A stretch of 64,000 nucleotides of DNA from assembly GCF_003386205.1 (NCBI RefSeq), contig NZ_QRDY01000012.1:86971-150970 (forward strand), given 5' to 3'. A program made the translations under genes and the position numbers. The stretch comes from Cohnella lupini. Lineage in GTDB: Bacteria; Bacillota; Bacilli; Paenibacillales; Paenibacillaceae. The notes below the pieces were generated by a model, which did no database searches, was not told the DNA's origin, and saw nothing but the letters and a program-made list of their open reading frames with translations. Every line of letters starts with the position of its first letter. Position 1 is the stretch's first letter. Shown piece after piece: positions 1 through 7,032 of this stretch.

Positions 1-372
1 TTGAACCGAGATGGTTGGTTGTCCTTCGGAAGGATAGTCGACCGTAAATCCGGTGATGATGCCGTCGAACACCAACTCTAGCTTGTCCGTGTAGCCCATC
101 TTGATCGAGATCGTTTTTCCGACATCGATGAGCGATCCTAGCCACTTGAACTGGCGTGCCACGGCATCATAAGCGTTTTCGACCCGAAATTGAAAGGAAT
201 CCGACTTCTGATCCGTTGTGCTGCTTACGGTAACAGTCGATACCGCGATCTTCTGCAGCGTGAAGCTCTGCCCATCCACGCTGATATCGAACGCGGGAGC
301 GAAGAAATGGCGGTATTTCTGCTCCAGGTCGGCGAATACGTATGTGGTGCTGTCGAATTTAATGGTCGCCAC
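1..372 (-). CDS. CIS spike/hub protein, gpD/VgrG-like (3' part outside window)
   Basis: Reading the minus strand from a GTG at 372 gives an open frame to the window edge that begins VATIKFDSTTYVFADLEQKY and continues with a beta-rich segment (FAPAFDISVDGQSF, then SIKMGYTDKLELVFDGIITG). This is the style of phage late-control protein D / VgrG N-terminal domains (Afp8/Pvc8-like spike hubs). The GTG lies 7 nt after the stop of the LysM gene, and a GGAGTGA ribosome site overlaps that stop, so the two are translationally coupled. Position directly after a LysM/CIS-tube protein matches the afp7-afp8 order. Only about 124 residues are visible, so the beta-helix spike and any fused domain cannot be seen. 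Confidence 0.72.
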   Translation of the reverse strand, partial: MATIKFDSTTYVFADLEQKYRHFFAPAFDISVDGQSFTLQKIAVSTVTVSSTTDQKSDSFQFRVENAYDAVARQFKWLGSLIDVGKTISIKMGYTDKLELVFDGIITGFTVDYPSEGQPTISVQ

Positions 373-379
373 GATACTC

Positions 380-1006
380 TCACTCCAGCCTTGGTATGAT
401 TAGCTTGCGTCCGACCGGCAGCTTGCGCGGATTGTCAATTCCGTTCGCTTCCGCGATGGATCGCCACTGTCCCGCGTCTTCGTATTCCTCGGCCGCCAGC
501 ATCCACAATTGCTCGTCTTGCTTCAGCATCTTCTGCTTCGTTCTGTCCGCGCTCTGGCGCGGGACGTTCTGGTATTGCTCGGTCATCGATTGGACCGCCC
601 GGAAAGTGACGTTTAACGTCGCCCGTACCGGCAATCCCGAATCGAGGAACATCGTGAAGCGCTGCTGCACCTTCTCGGCAACGCCTTTGAAGTCTAGCGA
701 ACCCCAGACGAACCGACACATCGGAGGAGCGTGCAAATCGCGGTCGACGTTCAATAGTCCCGATACTTTGGCGGTGTGCGTCCTCACGTCGGTGCCCTTC
801 TCGTAAGTATCGAAGAAGAGATCCATCGTTAACGTCGTCGCTTCGCCGCTCACGAATTGCGCGATCGGGGACTGGAGACCGGGAATCGTCTGCCATGAAA
901 ATTGGTTCCCCGACTGCAGCACGTACTCGTTCGGATTAAACAAGACGTCAACCGTTTCCTGCGAGCTGCTTTTAATGATAATGATCTTCGCTTTGCTTAA
1001 TGCCAA
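380..1006 (-). CDS. CIS baseplate hub protein with LysM-like C-terminus (Afp7-like)
   Basis: 208 residues. The N-terminal part (VDVLFNPNEYVLQSGNQFSW, then LTMDLFFDTYEKGTDVRTHT) has the look of the CIS tube-like domain of Afp7/Pvc7 proteins. The last 50 residues (LWMLAAEEYEDAGQWRSIAE, ...GRKLIIPRLE) form a LysM-like fold, typical of the protein that joins tube to spike. In family members it sits between inner tube initiator and spike and does not bind peptidoglycan. It starts at an ATG and is followed within 7 nt by the spike gene. It is separated from the preceding 1258-codon gene by a 342-bp gap that holds a 51-bp tandem repeat array. Confidence 0.85.
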   Translation of the reverse strand: MALSKAKIIIIKSSSQETVDVLFNPNEYVLQSGNQFSWQTIPGLQSPIAQFVSGEATTLTMDLFFDTYEKGTDVRTHTAKVSGLLNVDRDLHAPPMCRFVWGSLDFKGVAEKVQQRFTMFLDSGLPVRATLNVTFRAVQSMTEQYQNVPRQSADRTKQKMLKQDEQLWMLAAEEYEDAGQWRSIAEANGIDNPRKLPVGRKLIIPRLE

Positions 1007-1100
1007 CTCCGCTCCCCCTCTCCTTTAATTTCGCTTATCCTGATAGCCGTGCCGCCTCGCGGTACATTCCCCTTGGCGTTCATTCAAGTTAGTTTCAGAG

Positions 1101-1325
1101 TTAACGAAGTAACTTCGTTATCTCGAGGCGATTTTCGCTTGGTTGACGGAATTATCGAAGTAGCTTCGTTATTTCTGCTCCATTCTCGCTTGGTCGGCTG
1201 AATTAACGATGTAGCTTCGTTATTTCTGCTCCATTCTCGCTTGGTCGGCTGAATTAACGATGTAGCTTCGTTATCTCTACTCGATTTGTGTTGCTGCGAA
1301 CGATTTCGGTTGATTAACTCGTTCC
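1101..1325. repeat. 51-bp tandem hairpin array A, inside the CIS operon
   Basis: The CTTCGTT core recurs at 1113, 1164, 1215 and 1266, exactly 51 bp apart, with a degraded fifth copy near 1317. The units starting near 1192 and 1243 are almost identical. Each unit carries TTGGTCGG, then GAATTAACGA, a 7-nt loop and TCGTTATTTC, a stem-loop with one T-T mismatch. The array fills the 342-bp gap between the 1258-codon gene and the LysM gene, both on the minus strand. No protein is supported here. It shares unit length and design with arrays at 22810 and 56231. Confidence 0.9.
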
Positions 1326-1348
1326 TGCGTAAGCTACTTAACCTAGAA

Positions 1349-4300
1349 CTAGAACCCGCGAAGTCGTTGCTCGAACTTCATTCGTTTCATCAACGATTTG
1401 TACACCTGATCCGCCAGTTGATCCGGATCAAGCTGCGGCAAGGCGCTGATTGCCCTCTGCAACTGCTCCTGATTGATTTCCTGAACGGGCGTCTCCGCCG
1501 TGGCCATGCTAGATGGAGCCTGTTCAGCCGGTGCGGCTTCGCGTGCATTGCGGCGCAGATCCATCGACGGAGTCTGGGAATGCTCACCCGCTGTTCCCTC
1601 GCTAGCGGTCACGATTGGGGCTTCGCTACCTCGAGCGCCTTTCGCCGCCGTCAAGGCATATGAAAACTTAACGCTGGGCTGGAGTATAACCGGTGTTCCT
1701 TGCAGCGGTTCATCATGGCTCGGAGTACCCGGAATCGTCGTCCTCGTCGGCGAAATCGGCCGGTGCTGCCCGATTGGCATCACGTTCCGGCGAACCAACT
1801 GCCGCGTATTCGAGGCCGACATCGAAGCTCCCGGTGCCGAAGGTCGATCATCCGTCCGTACTCTTCTTGACGATTGAACAAGGGGTACGACGACACCACT
1901 ACGAACGGCTGGTGATTGCGATTCCGCCGAACGAGTCTCGTTATTCGCCATGGAAGAATCGGTAGATTGAATCCGACCCCGTTCAAAAGATCCGTTCGCG
2001 GGACGAGGGCTTCTTCGCACCAGTTGAGCTCTGGCGGACGGAGCGCTCCACACCGCCGCCTCTTCGCCGTCCGAAGATATGCGCCCGAGGCTCCGGGTTG
2101 AAGTTGCGCCTGACCTGATCGTCGCCGGGTACCGGGCTTCCGTTTGTGCTAATGAACCCTGGCTAGATTGTCTTGAGTTCTTCGGGTTATTTTCATTCCT
2201 GCGTATAGTCGTACGTATAGTCGCACTCATAGGCAAAATCGATGAGGGCATTCGTCTAATGAGCCTCGATGGAGTCCGAACTCCCTGACTCCGCCAAACA
2301 CCTGGTACCGCCGCCGCTTCCGAAGACGATTCCGGAGAAGATTCCGTACCGATTGTCTCGTCCCTTAAAGGCGAAGACGGTTCAGCGTTCAGGACGTTGC
2401 CATTATGAGACGTTGGTTTCGTCGAGAGTTGAACCTCTTCCGTAATTTGCGGCGATGCCTCGCTACGATGGATCATTCCTGACTTACCATCGTCGATCCC
2501 TGGCCTCTTGCTTACATCTAGAACCGTTTCCTTCACCGCTCCCGATAGCATTGAAGTCGGCGTTCCTGATAATGTTGGAGTCGGCTTTCCAGATAGCATT
2601 GAAGATGGAGTCGGATAAGTGAACTTCGTACGCTGGTCGATTCCATTGCCTAGAATCGAGGCCGAAGAATGAATATTCCTCTCTCGTGCATTCGACGTGG
2701 CAGTGGGAGAAGATTGCAAGTCCGGTTTTAACGGCAAGTTCGTTCCAATGGATCTGTTCCTCTTATTCATGCGATGCAGTTTAATAGAGTCCGGCACCGA
2801 CTTAGCCGCCATGCGTTGCAGCAGGACTGGCGTACGATTCGAGGCTGCCGTGTTGCCGATCGATCTAGCTCTTGCGGTTATATTCGATGGCGTCGCTTTG
2901 ATCAAACCTGCAATCCTCGAAGCCATTTCTCCGATGATTCCCGGCGCGGCGAGTACATTCCCTTCCGCTGGACTTCGGGGGTCGGTCCCGTTATTATCGG
3001 GAACCTTGCGCGAACGTTGAGCTAGTTCCGCGGACTTTCTCAATAGAAATGCCTTCTTAGGTTGGTCGCGAAGTTCGATCGCTCTCTGTGCCAGTCGATA
3101 CTGGATAGACGATATTGGCAACGACGATTCCGGCTTCTGCTTACTATCCATACTTTTAAGCAAAGTTCTCATGTCCTTGCGTTGGACAAAAGGAATAGCT
3201 TCGCGATTCGTCTGTCTAACGTACCGCGCCATGACCGGGCCGGTTGGCTCGAATGTCCGGGGAATCTCGGACGCCGAGACCTCGTTCCGTCGCGTTCGTT
3301 CGCCATTAAGGTAACCGATTTCCGAATGCCTCTCGGTGTTCTCTCTGTTATGCCGAGCTTGATTCGCAACGCTCTCGGTTTGCTCCGCCCCCAAGCTTAT
3401 CTTTATCATTCGCGGAGATAGCTTCAGAGAGCCCGGTCTTAAGCGCAATTCGCTTTCCGTCCGTTGGAGATAGGGATTGATCTCGGAGAGAATATCGCCT
3501 GTTAGTAGGCTTTGAGTATTCCCCTCGCGGACAATCCCCCGGTTATTGCCTTCCCTCTTAGCCATGCTGGCCTTTTCTTGATCCGCGATCCGCCGAAGAA
3601 TCAAGCGCAGAGGCGCGGACTCTTTCAGGCTAACCGTGTCGCCGCTAAGCTTGTCGCCCGTTTCGATCAGAGGCTTGTACAGCTTCCACTCGACTTGCTT
3701 CCGATCCGAAGAGGCTAGGATCGAAAAGGTTCCAGAGGCAACGGTCGCAGTGTATGCTTCTAGGATTTCCGGTTCCATGACCGGAGGAACGGATAAGGAC
3801 CGCACCTCGTGATTGATAGCCGGATACTTTTGAGAAATTTCCCCCTCAGCCAACATTCGACCGGGATTTCCTGCTTGCGATAACCTGTATGATCTTGCAC
3901 CCGCTCCGGCTTCCATAGCCTTAGTTGCATTCTCTGCTTGGATTCTCCGCAGATTAAGCTTTCGATTGATCAAAATAACGTTAGCGGAGTCGGCTACTCC
4001 CTTATTCCGCGGTGCCAATCCGGTCGCTTGTTCCAAAATCGGAAGCGGCGATAGCTTCGGTTTCTTCACGACGTCGCGTTGAGGCAACGATTTTGACGTT
4101 CGAATATCCGTCTTGCGAGCGTTGCCGATACGACGAAATACGATGTTCGCGGTCGCGATGATCGGCCATGCAACATTGCTTGCGATTCTTTTCGCGAGAG
4201 CGTTCTTGCCATTATTTCGTCGGGAGGATAAACCGGCAGTTTCTACCGATTGCGAGTCGGTCGACTCCGGCGCTTGTGCTTGCCTTAACCTGGTTTCATC

Positions 4301-5125
4301 GCCAACTCCCGTGATTGCCATATCGAAGCCCTCATTCGCCTGAGGTTCCTTTAGCGGGTTCATCGGCGAGTTGACGTTGTCGGAGTTTTGCCTATTTGGT
4401 CCAGCATTAGTATTCGTATTAGCTACAGATTTCCTTATACTCTTCGAACTAGCATCCACTTGACCGGAACTCCGAGGATGCGATGCCCGTTCGGCTTGTA
4501 CCGGCGAAGGTCCGTTTATAGCTTGCTCTCTTAAACGACGCTGTTCGAGGATAATCCGGTCTACTTCCCGAAGCTCGACGATTCGCCTTTCGACGATTCT
4601 ATCTCGATCGACGGGTTTATCGCGTTCTACTATTCTCTCCCGATCGACGGGTTTATCGCGTTCTACTATTCTCTCCCGATCGACGGGTTTATCGCGTTCG
4701 ACGATCCTGTTCCGTTCGACGATTCTATCGCGATCGACAGCCTTGTCTCTGTCGACAACCTTTTCTCGTTCCACGATTTTCTCGCGTTCTACGACAATTC
4801 TTTTTTCGACGACTATCTCTCGTTCAACGATACGTTCCTTCTCGACAACGCGTTCCCGATCGACCGTCCGGGTTTCCTTTACGGTTACGATAGGAGCAAC
4901 CGCCGGCTTATGAATCGGAGCCTGAGTAGCATTATATAAAGAGCGGGGGAAGGGATTGCGGACGGCCTTACGGCCTTCTTTGGACGCTACCCTGAAAATC
5001 AAGGGCGAACCGCTTTTGACGCCGCGGCGGATGGGTCCGTACTTGCCGGATATGGTGTTCGCGAACCATTCATGGGTTACCTTCAAATTAGCTGCGGGTT
5101 TATTCCACTCAATGATACGTCGCAT
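1349..5125 (-). CDS. Very large charged, mostly disordered CIS-operon protein of unknown role
   Basis: 1258 residues with no recognised enzyme domain. Residues 1-60 (MRRIIEWNKPAANLKVTHEW...) look like a short folded start. Residues about 85-200 are an extreme Glu/Arg/Val/Asp repeat (VEKERIVERE, VERDKPVDRERIV) that should form a long charged helix. The middle about 900 residues are rich in Ser, Arg, Pro and Asn, low in hydrophobics, and probably disordered. The last 30 residues (LDPDQLADQVYKSLMKRMKF) form an amphipathic helix resembling the C-terminal tail (xLAxxVYxxLxxRLxxE) I recall from a variable-length protein in actinobacterial CIS loci. It lies between the second tube gene and the LysM gene. 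A strong AAGGAGGGAGG site precedes the ATG. Structural, tethering and cargo roles are all open. Confidence 0.7.
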   Translation of the reverse strand: MRRIIEWNKPAANLKVTHEWFANTISGKYGPIRRGVKSGSPLIFRVASKEGRKAVRNPFPRSLYNATQAPIHKPAVAPIVTVKETRTVDRERVVEKERIVEREIVVEKRIVVEREKIVEREKVVDRDKAVDRDRIVERNRIVERDKPVDRERIVERDKPVDRERIVERDKPVDRDRIVERRIVELREVDRIILEQRRLREQAINGPSPVQAERASHPRSSGQVDASSKSIRKSVANTNTNAGPNRQNSDNVNSPMNPLKEPQANEGFDMAITGVGDETRLRQAQAPESTDSQSVETAGLSSRRNNGKNALAKRIASNVAWPIIATANIVFRRIGNARKTDIRTSKSLPQRDVVKKPKLSPLPILEQATGLAPRNKGVADSANVILINRKLNLRRIQAENATKAMEAGAGARSYRLSQAGNPGRMLAEGEISQKYPAINHEVRSLSVPPVMEPEILEAYTATVASGTFSILASSDRKQVEWKLYKPLIETGDKLSGDTVSLKESAPLRLILRRIADQEKASMAKREGNNRGIVREGNTQSLLTGDILSEINPYLQRTESELRLRPGSLKLSPRMIKISLGAEQTESVANQARHNRENTERHSEIGYLNGERTRRNEVSASEIPRTFEPTGPVMARYVRQTNREAIPFVQRKDMRTLLKSMDSKQKPESSLPISSIQYRLAQRAIELRDQPKKAFLLRKSAELAQRSRKVPDNNGTDPRSPAEGNVLAAPGIIGEMASRIAGLIKATPSNITARARSIGNTAASNRTPVLLQRMAAKSVPDSIKLHRMNKRNRSIGTNLPLKPDLQSSPTATSNARERNIHSSASILGNGIDQRTKFTYPTPSSMLSGKPTPTLSGTPTSMLSGAVKETVLDVSKRPGIDDGKSGMIHRSEASPQITEEVQLSTKPTSHNGNVLNAEPSSPLRDETIGTESSPESSSEAAAVPGVWRSQGVRTPSRLIRRMPSSILPMSATIRTTIRRNENNPKNSRQSSQGSLAQTEARYPATIRSGATSTRSLGRISSDGEEAAVWSAPSARAQLVRRSPRPANGSFERGRIQSTDSSMANNETRSAESQSPAVRSGVVVPLVQSSRRVRTDDRPSAPGASMSASNTRQLVRRNVMPIGQHRPISPTRTTIPGTPSHDEPLQGTPVILQPSVKFSYALTAAKGARGSEAPIVTASEGTAGEHSQTPSMDLRRNAREAAPAEQAPSSMATAETPVQEINQEQLQRAISALPQLDPDQLADQVYKSLMKRMKFEQRLRGF
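4605..4712 (-). repeat. 36-bp in-frame repeat coding for the charged helix
   Basis: Three consecutive 36-bp copies begin at 4605, 4641 and 4677, each encoding a 12-residue block of the type ERDKPVDRERIV. Further diverged copies extend to about 4860. The unit keeps the reading frame, so the helix can lengthen or shorten by whole blocks through slippage. Confidence 0.85.
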
Positions 5126-5194
5126 CCTTCATCCTCCCTCCTTCCCGTTTTCCGCAATGAGCTCAAAGCTAGCTAATTTCCTGCTTGTTATTAC

Positions 5195-5641
5195 CTAGGG
5201 ACGGAATATCGTCTTGATGCCGTTGTGCACGAGCTCGACCGTCTCGATGGCCACTTCGCTTGTCGCGGCATTCAGGCTTGGACCCGTCCATTTCGTGGGA
5301 TAGGCATCAAAAAAATTCCAACGGCAAAGCTCTGCCCCGTCTTGCTTATACAAAATGATGGAACCGCTCTTGCGAGACACGGTACCTAAGGAAGATTGCG
5401 AGTACCAATTCCAAAGTTCCTGAGAGGAGGATAATCCCCTTCGCAATACGATCGGAGAGTTCCTGACGCCTTTGGGTAGCCGATGAACGTAGCCGTTCAC
5501 TCCACCCTCGCGTATTTCCTCGTATTCGATCTGCGATTCCAGTCCCTGAACCTCCGAGAAGCCGGCTACCAACATGCCGTCCAGCTCGACAACGAAGCGA
5601 AACGCTCCGTTCACTTTGTGATTGCTTGCGGCTACCGTCAC
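5195..5641 (-). CDS. CIS second inner-tube protein (gp19-like)
   Basis: 148 residues starting at a GTG with a GAGGTGA ribosome site 9 nt upstream. The sequence (GAFRFVVELDGMLVAGFSEV, VNGYVHRLPKGV, ELWNWYSQ, ...ATSEVAIETVELVHNGI) matches the T4-like gp19 tail-tube family and is paralogous to the tube gene at 6566. CIS loci usually carry a main tube protein and a shorter-range tube initiator (Afp1 and Afp5). The position next to DUF6760 and before the LysM hub suggests this one is the initiator that contacts the baseplate. The overlapping frame starting at 5654 is a shadow. Confidence 0.85.
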   Translation of the reverse strand: MTVAASNHKVNGAFRFVVELDGMLVAGFSEVQGLESQIEYEEIREGGVNGYVHRLPKGVRNSPIVLRRGLSSSQELWNWYSQSSLGTVSRKSGSIILYKQDGAELCRWNFFDAYPTKWTGPSLNAATSEVAIETVELVHNGIKTIFRP

Positions 5642-5650
5642 GTTCCGTCG

Positions 5651-5911
5651 TCACCTCTTTCCGAACACGTCGAATACGTTCTGCTTATCCGGCTCGTCGT
5701 TTAGCTTCCGATTGATCTTCGATATTTCGTCGCACCATCGCCGGCGTTCGCGATGATCCATGTTCATGACGTCATCATGGGCCCAATGGAAATAATAGGC
5801 GATAAAGCCGACTTCCTCGTAGAGCCGCTCAGGCGAATTCCCTACGAGAGGCCCTCCGTTACGGATAAAAAATCGACTTCCACCTCGAACTCGTGATCGC
5901 ATTTCGGACAA
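5651..5911 (-). CDS. DUF6760 family small CIS protein; start uncertain
   Basis: The core LYEEVGFIAYYFHWAHDDVM...RERRRWCDEISKINRKLND is the DUF6760 pattern, a short helical protein repeatedly found between tube genes in CIS loci. Its biochemical role is unknown to me. The coordinates use the first possible start (TTG at 5911), but this would overlap the upstream gene by 70 nt and lacks a ribosome site. Family members begin about 8 residues before YEEV, which corresponds to a GTA codon at 5845 that overlaps the upstream stop as GTAG and sits 7 nt after an ACGGAGGG sequence. The true start is therefore either unusual or not resolvable by eye. Confidence 0.7.
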   Translation of the reverse strand: MSEMRSRVRGGSRFFIRNGGPLVGNSPERLYEEVGFIAYYFHWAHDDVMNMDHRERRRWCDEISKINRKLNDEPDKQNVFDVFGKR

Positions 5912-6222
5912 GCGGTATGCAGCTTAGGCGCTTCCATGTCGTTGATCTGACGGTACAGATTTTGCAAGTACGCCAGATCGGCAGTGAATAGCTTCTCTAT
6001 CGTTTTCGTATCTACGTGCTTCACGTCCCCAAGTCGGGTAATGACGCGAGCTAAAAGAATAATAGAAAGGTAACCCGGATTTTGCTGTACCCGCGGATCG
6101 CGCATCGGCAATATCTCATCCGCCGCCGTAGCCAGTCTCATAACGCCGCGCTTGTGCAGCGTGCCGCTATCGTCGACATATCCTCTAGGCAATTCGAAGT
6201 CGTATTCCGTTTGAAAAGCCAT
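5842..6222 (-). CDS. Tail-assembly-chaperone-like CIS protein
   Basis: 126 residues from ATG 6222, chosen because AGGAGTGA lies 9 nt upstream; a GTG at 6234 would overlap that site. The sequence contains FELPRGYVDDSGTLHKRGVM, RLATAADEILPMRDPRVQ and NPGYLSIILLARVITRLGDV, the conserved core of a protein found beside tube genes in actinobacterial and cyanobacterial CIS loci, then a CPKC zinc-ribbon-like half-site (TACPKCDHEFEVEVDF). It resembles small phage tail-assembly chaperones. It is preceded by a 330-bp gap full of hairpins and overlaps or abuts the DUF6760 gene. Confidence 0.65.
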   Translation of the reverse strand: MAFQTEYDFELPRGYVDDSGTLHKRGVMRLATAADEILPMRDPRVQQNPGYLSIILLARVITRLGDVKHVDTKTIEKLFTADLAYLQNLYRQINDMEAPKLHTACPKCDHEFEVEVDFLSVTEGLS

Positions 6223-6289
6223 GACAAGTTTCACTCCTAACTCGTTATATAAAAAAGGAAAACAAGAGAGAGGGCCTCCCTTGTCGGTA

Positions 6290-6490
6290 AATCGCTATTC
6301 TATTGGCGCAATTGCAACCGCGATATAGCTTATTGCAATAGCGTTACGGCATAACGCTATGTCGGTACTTGCTTAAAGTACCGCGTGAATAACGTTATCT
6401 CCTAACGTTATTGCCGGGTTGAGCCTCGAAATTCGGCTCTTTATCGCGCAATAGCGTTATCTAGCAACGCTATTGCGACGAAAGGAGTCG
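6290..6490. repeat. Cluster of five hairpins between main tube gene and downstream CIS genes
   Basis: Five inverted repeats follow one another: CAATAGCGTTA/TAACGCTATG near 6336-6361, GGTACTT/AAGTACC at 6364-6382, AATAACGTTA/TAACGTTATT at 6388-6412, GAGCC/GGCTC at 6421-6439, and GCAATAGCGTT/AACGCTATTGC at 6448-6476. The first and third share the AATARCGTTA arm 51 bp apart. There is no gene in this 330-bp gap. Placed after the highly expressed sheath and tube genes, it could stabilise the 5' mRNA or attenuate read-through (inference). Confidence 0.8.
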
Positions 6491-6565
6491 GAACGATACG
6501 AATACCGCTACCGTTAAACTTTATTGTTACCCCGTTTCAAGAAGTCCGAAGTGGGGTATTAAACA

Positions 6566-7000
6566 TTATGCCGTGCGGGTCATGCCCTCATGAGCAAGCT
6601 CGAGCAGCTCGATGGCCACTTCCGCGCCCGATCCGTTAAAGCCCGGAGCGGTATAACGGGTAGGCCATGCTTCGATAACCTGCCAAGTAGCCACGTCTCC
6701 GCCTTCGTCATCGATGGCGATAATCGTAACCGTTTTGCGTTCGATCGTGCCTTCCAGACACTCTTGAACCCACTCGTATAATTCCATGGATTCCGTAGAG
6801 CCCCACTTAAGCGTGATATTGCCGTAACGCGCTAAGCCCGGAAGCTTGCGGGGGGTAATGACTTCATTGCCTTCCCGATATTGCACGACGTCGAATGAAG
6901 CGTCGAACCCGGCTACTTCGCTGAAGCCGGCTTGTTCCAATCCTTCAATCTCCACACGGAATCTAAAATTGCGATACGGATCATTACGTTCTCCTGGCAT
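6566..7000 (-). CDS. CIS main inner-tube protein (gp19-like)
   Basis: 144 residues, full length for the T4 gp19/Hcp-like tube family. Diagnostic stretches are NFRFRVEIEGLEQAGFSEVA, VQYREGNEVITPRKLPGLAR, ITLKWGSTESMELYEWVQEC and ...SGAEVAIELLELAHEGM. Hexameric rings of such proteins stack to form the channel through which cargo is delivered. It follows the sheath gene by 32 nt and is the last gene before a hairpin-rich gap, consistent with needing more copies than the baseplate genes downstream. Confidence 0.92.
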   Translation of the reverse strand: MPGERNDPYRNFRFRVEIEGLEQAGFSEVAGFDASFDVVQYREGNEVITPRKLPGLARYGNITLKWGSTESMELYEWVQECLEGTIERKTVTIIAIDDEGGDVATWQVIEAWPTRYTAPGFNGSGAEVAIELLELAHEGMTRTA

Positions 7001-7032
7001 GGGTATCCCCTTCCGTTCAATTTATATTCGGC

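Noticed and set aside
5346..5654. 102-codon frame starting 13 nt before the second tube gene
   Set aside because: Alternate frame sharing the same ribosome site; the tube protein frame shows clear gp19-family motifs.
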